Assembly (NCBI RefSeq): GCF_007183175.1
Contig: NZ_AP019807.1
Location: 2,834,001 to 2,898,000 of the forward strand
From: Microbulbifer sp. GL-2
GTDB taxonomy: Bacteria; Pseudomonadota; Gammaproteobacteria; Pseudomonadales; Cellvibrionaceae
Direction of reading: 5' to 3'
Length of the DNA: 64,000 bases
The notes under the pieces were generated by a model. It did not search any database, was not told the origin of the DNA, and was given only the letters and a program-made list of their open reading frames with translations. The position numbers and the translations under genes are program-made. Each line of letters begins with the position of its first letter. The first letter of the stretch is position 1. Positions 62,695 to 64,000 of the stretch are shown here, in pieces.

Positions 62695-63180
62695 GTGCCT
62701 TATACCAAAACGGAGCTTTCCGTTGATTCAGCTCAAGCGCTGTTTGGCGCAGCGCTTGAGTTACTTGCCCGTCGTGAACACTCGCGCCTCGAGTTGAGGC
62801 GGAAACTGATGGGCAAATTCCCTTCTGCCAATTTCGAAGCTCTTTTTGAGCGCCTACAAGAGCTCAATTATCAATCGGAACAGCGTTTTGCTGAGGTTTT
62901 TGCCCGTTCGCGCGTTCAGCGTGGCCAAGGCCCCGTGCGTATCCGTCAAGAGCTACAGCAACGCGGTATAACCGCTGAGCTGGCTGCCTGGGCACTGGGG
63001 CAGGTGGAAGCCGATTGGTTTGTATTGGCGCAGGAACAGTTGCAGCGCAAATACCGAAACCCCATTAGTGAGGCGCTGCCGCGGGACCAACTAATAAAGG
63101 AGCGGGCAAAGCGTCAGCGCTACCTGGCATATCGCGGTTTCCCTGCTGATGCCATCAGTTGGGCGCTGGACGAGAAGTAA
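62695..63180 (+). CDS. recX: RecX regulatory protein
   Basis: 161 residues, GTG start directly at the recA stop (TAA-GTG). Three-helix repeats: ALELLARREHSRLELRRKL, GQGPVRIRQELQQRGI, RYLAYRGFPADAISWAL. Modulates RecA filaments. Coupled to recA. Confidence 0.95.
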   Translation: MPYTKTELSVDSAQALFGAALELLARREHSRLELRRKLMGKFPSANFEALFERLQELNYQSEQRFAEVFARSRVQRGQGPVRIRQELQQRGITAELAAWALGQVEADWFVLAQEQLQRKYRNPISEALPRDQLIKERAKRQRYLAYRGFPADAISWALDEK

Positions 63181-63276
63181 ACGGGCTTATACTCTCATCT
63201 TGGTTGAGGCATCGCAGTATTTCTGCGGCTCAGAACCACGATAGTGAGAGCGAAAATAATAAGCGCGAGACACCCT

Positions 63277-64000
63277 ATGATCCTATCCATAGACCAGGGC
63301 ACCACAGGCACTACAGCCTTTGTCTTTGATAGCAGCGGCAGCCTGATTGGCCGCAGTTATTCCGAAATACCCAATTATTATCCCCAGCCCGGCTGGGTCG
63401 AGCAGAATGCTGAAGAGATTTGGCAGGTAACGCGGCGGGTCTGCGCTGCTGCGCTACAGCGTGCCGGTATTCGCGCATCCGATATCATGGCGATTGGTAT
63501 TACTAACCAGCGCGAGACTACGGTTCTGTGGGATCGACATACCGGTGAGCCAGTACACCCCGCCATCGTCTGGCAGTGTCGCCGTTCTGCGGAAATCTGC
63601 CAGGAGCTGGCCGTGACAAGTAAGGCTGGCTGGTTGCGTGAGCGCAGCGGTTTGCTGCTTGATGCTTATTTTTCTGCGAGTAAGCTGCTGTGGGTCTTCC
63701 GTGAGCAGCCTCAATTGCTGGCCCGTGCCCGCCGTGGCGACTTGTGCTTTGGCACAGTGGACAGCTGGCTGATGTATAAGATGAGTGGTGGCCGCGCGCA
63801 CCTGACTGATCACACCAATGCCAGCCGTACCCTGTTGTATAACCTCGAGGAAAAACGTTGGGACCCAGAGCTACTGGCGCTGTTTGATTGCCCGGAATCC
63901 ATCCTGCCTGAAATCAGGCCGTCTGCCGGTCATTTTACCGATACCGATCCCGAGGCGTTCCTGGGAGCCTGTGCGCCCATTTGTGGCGTGGCCGGCGACC
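63277..64000 (+). CDS. glpK: Glycerol kinase, N-terminal part (cut by window edge)
   Basis: 241 codons before the window ends. FGGY-family start: MILSIDQGTTGTTAFVFD (phosphate 1), WVEQNAEEIW, GITNQRETTVLWDR, PAIVWQCRR, GTVDSWLMYKM and TDHTNASRTLLYNL, all glycerol-kinase type. Phosphorylates glycerol to sn-glycerol-3-phosphate with ATP. The start codon is ATG 63277 with GCGAGA upstream. The region 63181-63276 has no clear terminator after recX. Confidence 0.93.
   Translation, partial: MILSIDQGTTGTTAFVFDSSGSLIGRSYSEIPNYYPQPGWVEQNAEEIWQVTRRVCAAALQRAGIRASDIMAIGITNQRETTVLWDRHTGEPVHPAIVWQCRRSAEICQELAVTSKAGWLRERSGLLLDAYFSASKLLWVFREQPQLLARARRGDLCFGTVDSWLMYKMSGGRAHLTDHTNASRTLLYNLEEKRWDPELLALFDCPESILPEIRPSAGHFTDTDPEAFLGACAPICGVAGD

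Overview
The window is chromosomal DNA from a gammaproteobacterium. The core genes mutS, fdxA, dinB, cinA/pncC, recA, recX, glpK and csrA all have gammaproteobacterial forms. The large TonB-dependent receptor, the type I secretion locus and the chromosomal integron debris suggest a marine Cellvibrionales-like organism, perhaps Microbulbifer. That placement is an inference from gene content; no rRNA gene or search was available.

Layout. (1) 1-1.7 kb: integron-cassette debris with an IS3 transposase tail, two cassettes with attC sites, and an IS110/IS1111-type transposase fragment inserted in an attC. (2) 2.1-4.3 kb: histidine phosphatase and type-B carboxylesterase on the minus strand. (3) 4.5-13.8 kb: an apparent type I secretion locus. 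It encodes a cell-surface protein with about 500 residues of Asp-Ala repeat, then TolC-like, ABC and HlyD-like exporter parts, a periplasmic transglutaminase-like protein and a 2-oxoglutarate/Fe(II) oxygenase. (4) 13.8-20.5 kb: a 1599-residue fusion of an alpha/alpha-toroid-like region, a CapA-type metallophosphatase-fold domain and a Mur-ligase domain, divergent from an MFS transporter. (5) 20.6-29.0 kb: acyl-CoA metabolism, with fadH, a LysR regulator and a six-gene operon (phosphatase, acyl-CoA dehydrogenase, kinase-like protein, two SDRs, MaoC hydratase). (6) 29.0-31.1 kb: a sigma-factor operon with a small Ser hydrolase. (7) 31.4-37.3 kb: dinB, AhpD-like protein, DUF1328, polysaccharide deacetylase-like protein, fdxA, mutS. 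(8) 37.3-60.9 kb: an accessory block between mutS and cinA, which are neighbours in many relatives. It holds an integrase remnant, a second integron-cassette array without an integrase, a second decayed IS1111-type copy, an L,D-transpeptidase-fold protein, a csrA paralogue, a GST, a TauD-like/TauE-like pair, a TetR/hydrolase pair, a TonB-receptor/giant lipoprotein/secreted beta-helix trio, a DTW protein and a GNAT. (9) 60.9-64 kb: cinA-recA-recX and the start of glpK.

The best candidate for an undescribed system is the poly(Asp-Ala) locus. A secreted, extremely acidic two-residue repeat protein is encoded with its own exporter and two possible modifying enzymes. The toroid-CapA-Mur fusion next door may build another surface polymer. 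The second candidate is the TonB receptor with two co-oriented secreted proteins that share a GEWGG-containing beta-helix module. The two cassette arrays show how IS1111-type elements and internal deletions erode integron cassettes.

No rRNA, tRNA, CRISPR array or replication origin was seen. SOS boxes are visible at recA and dinB.
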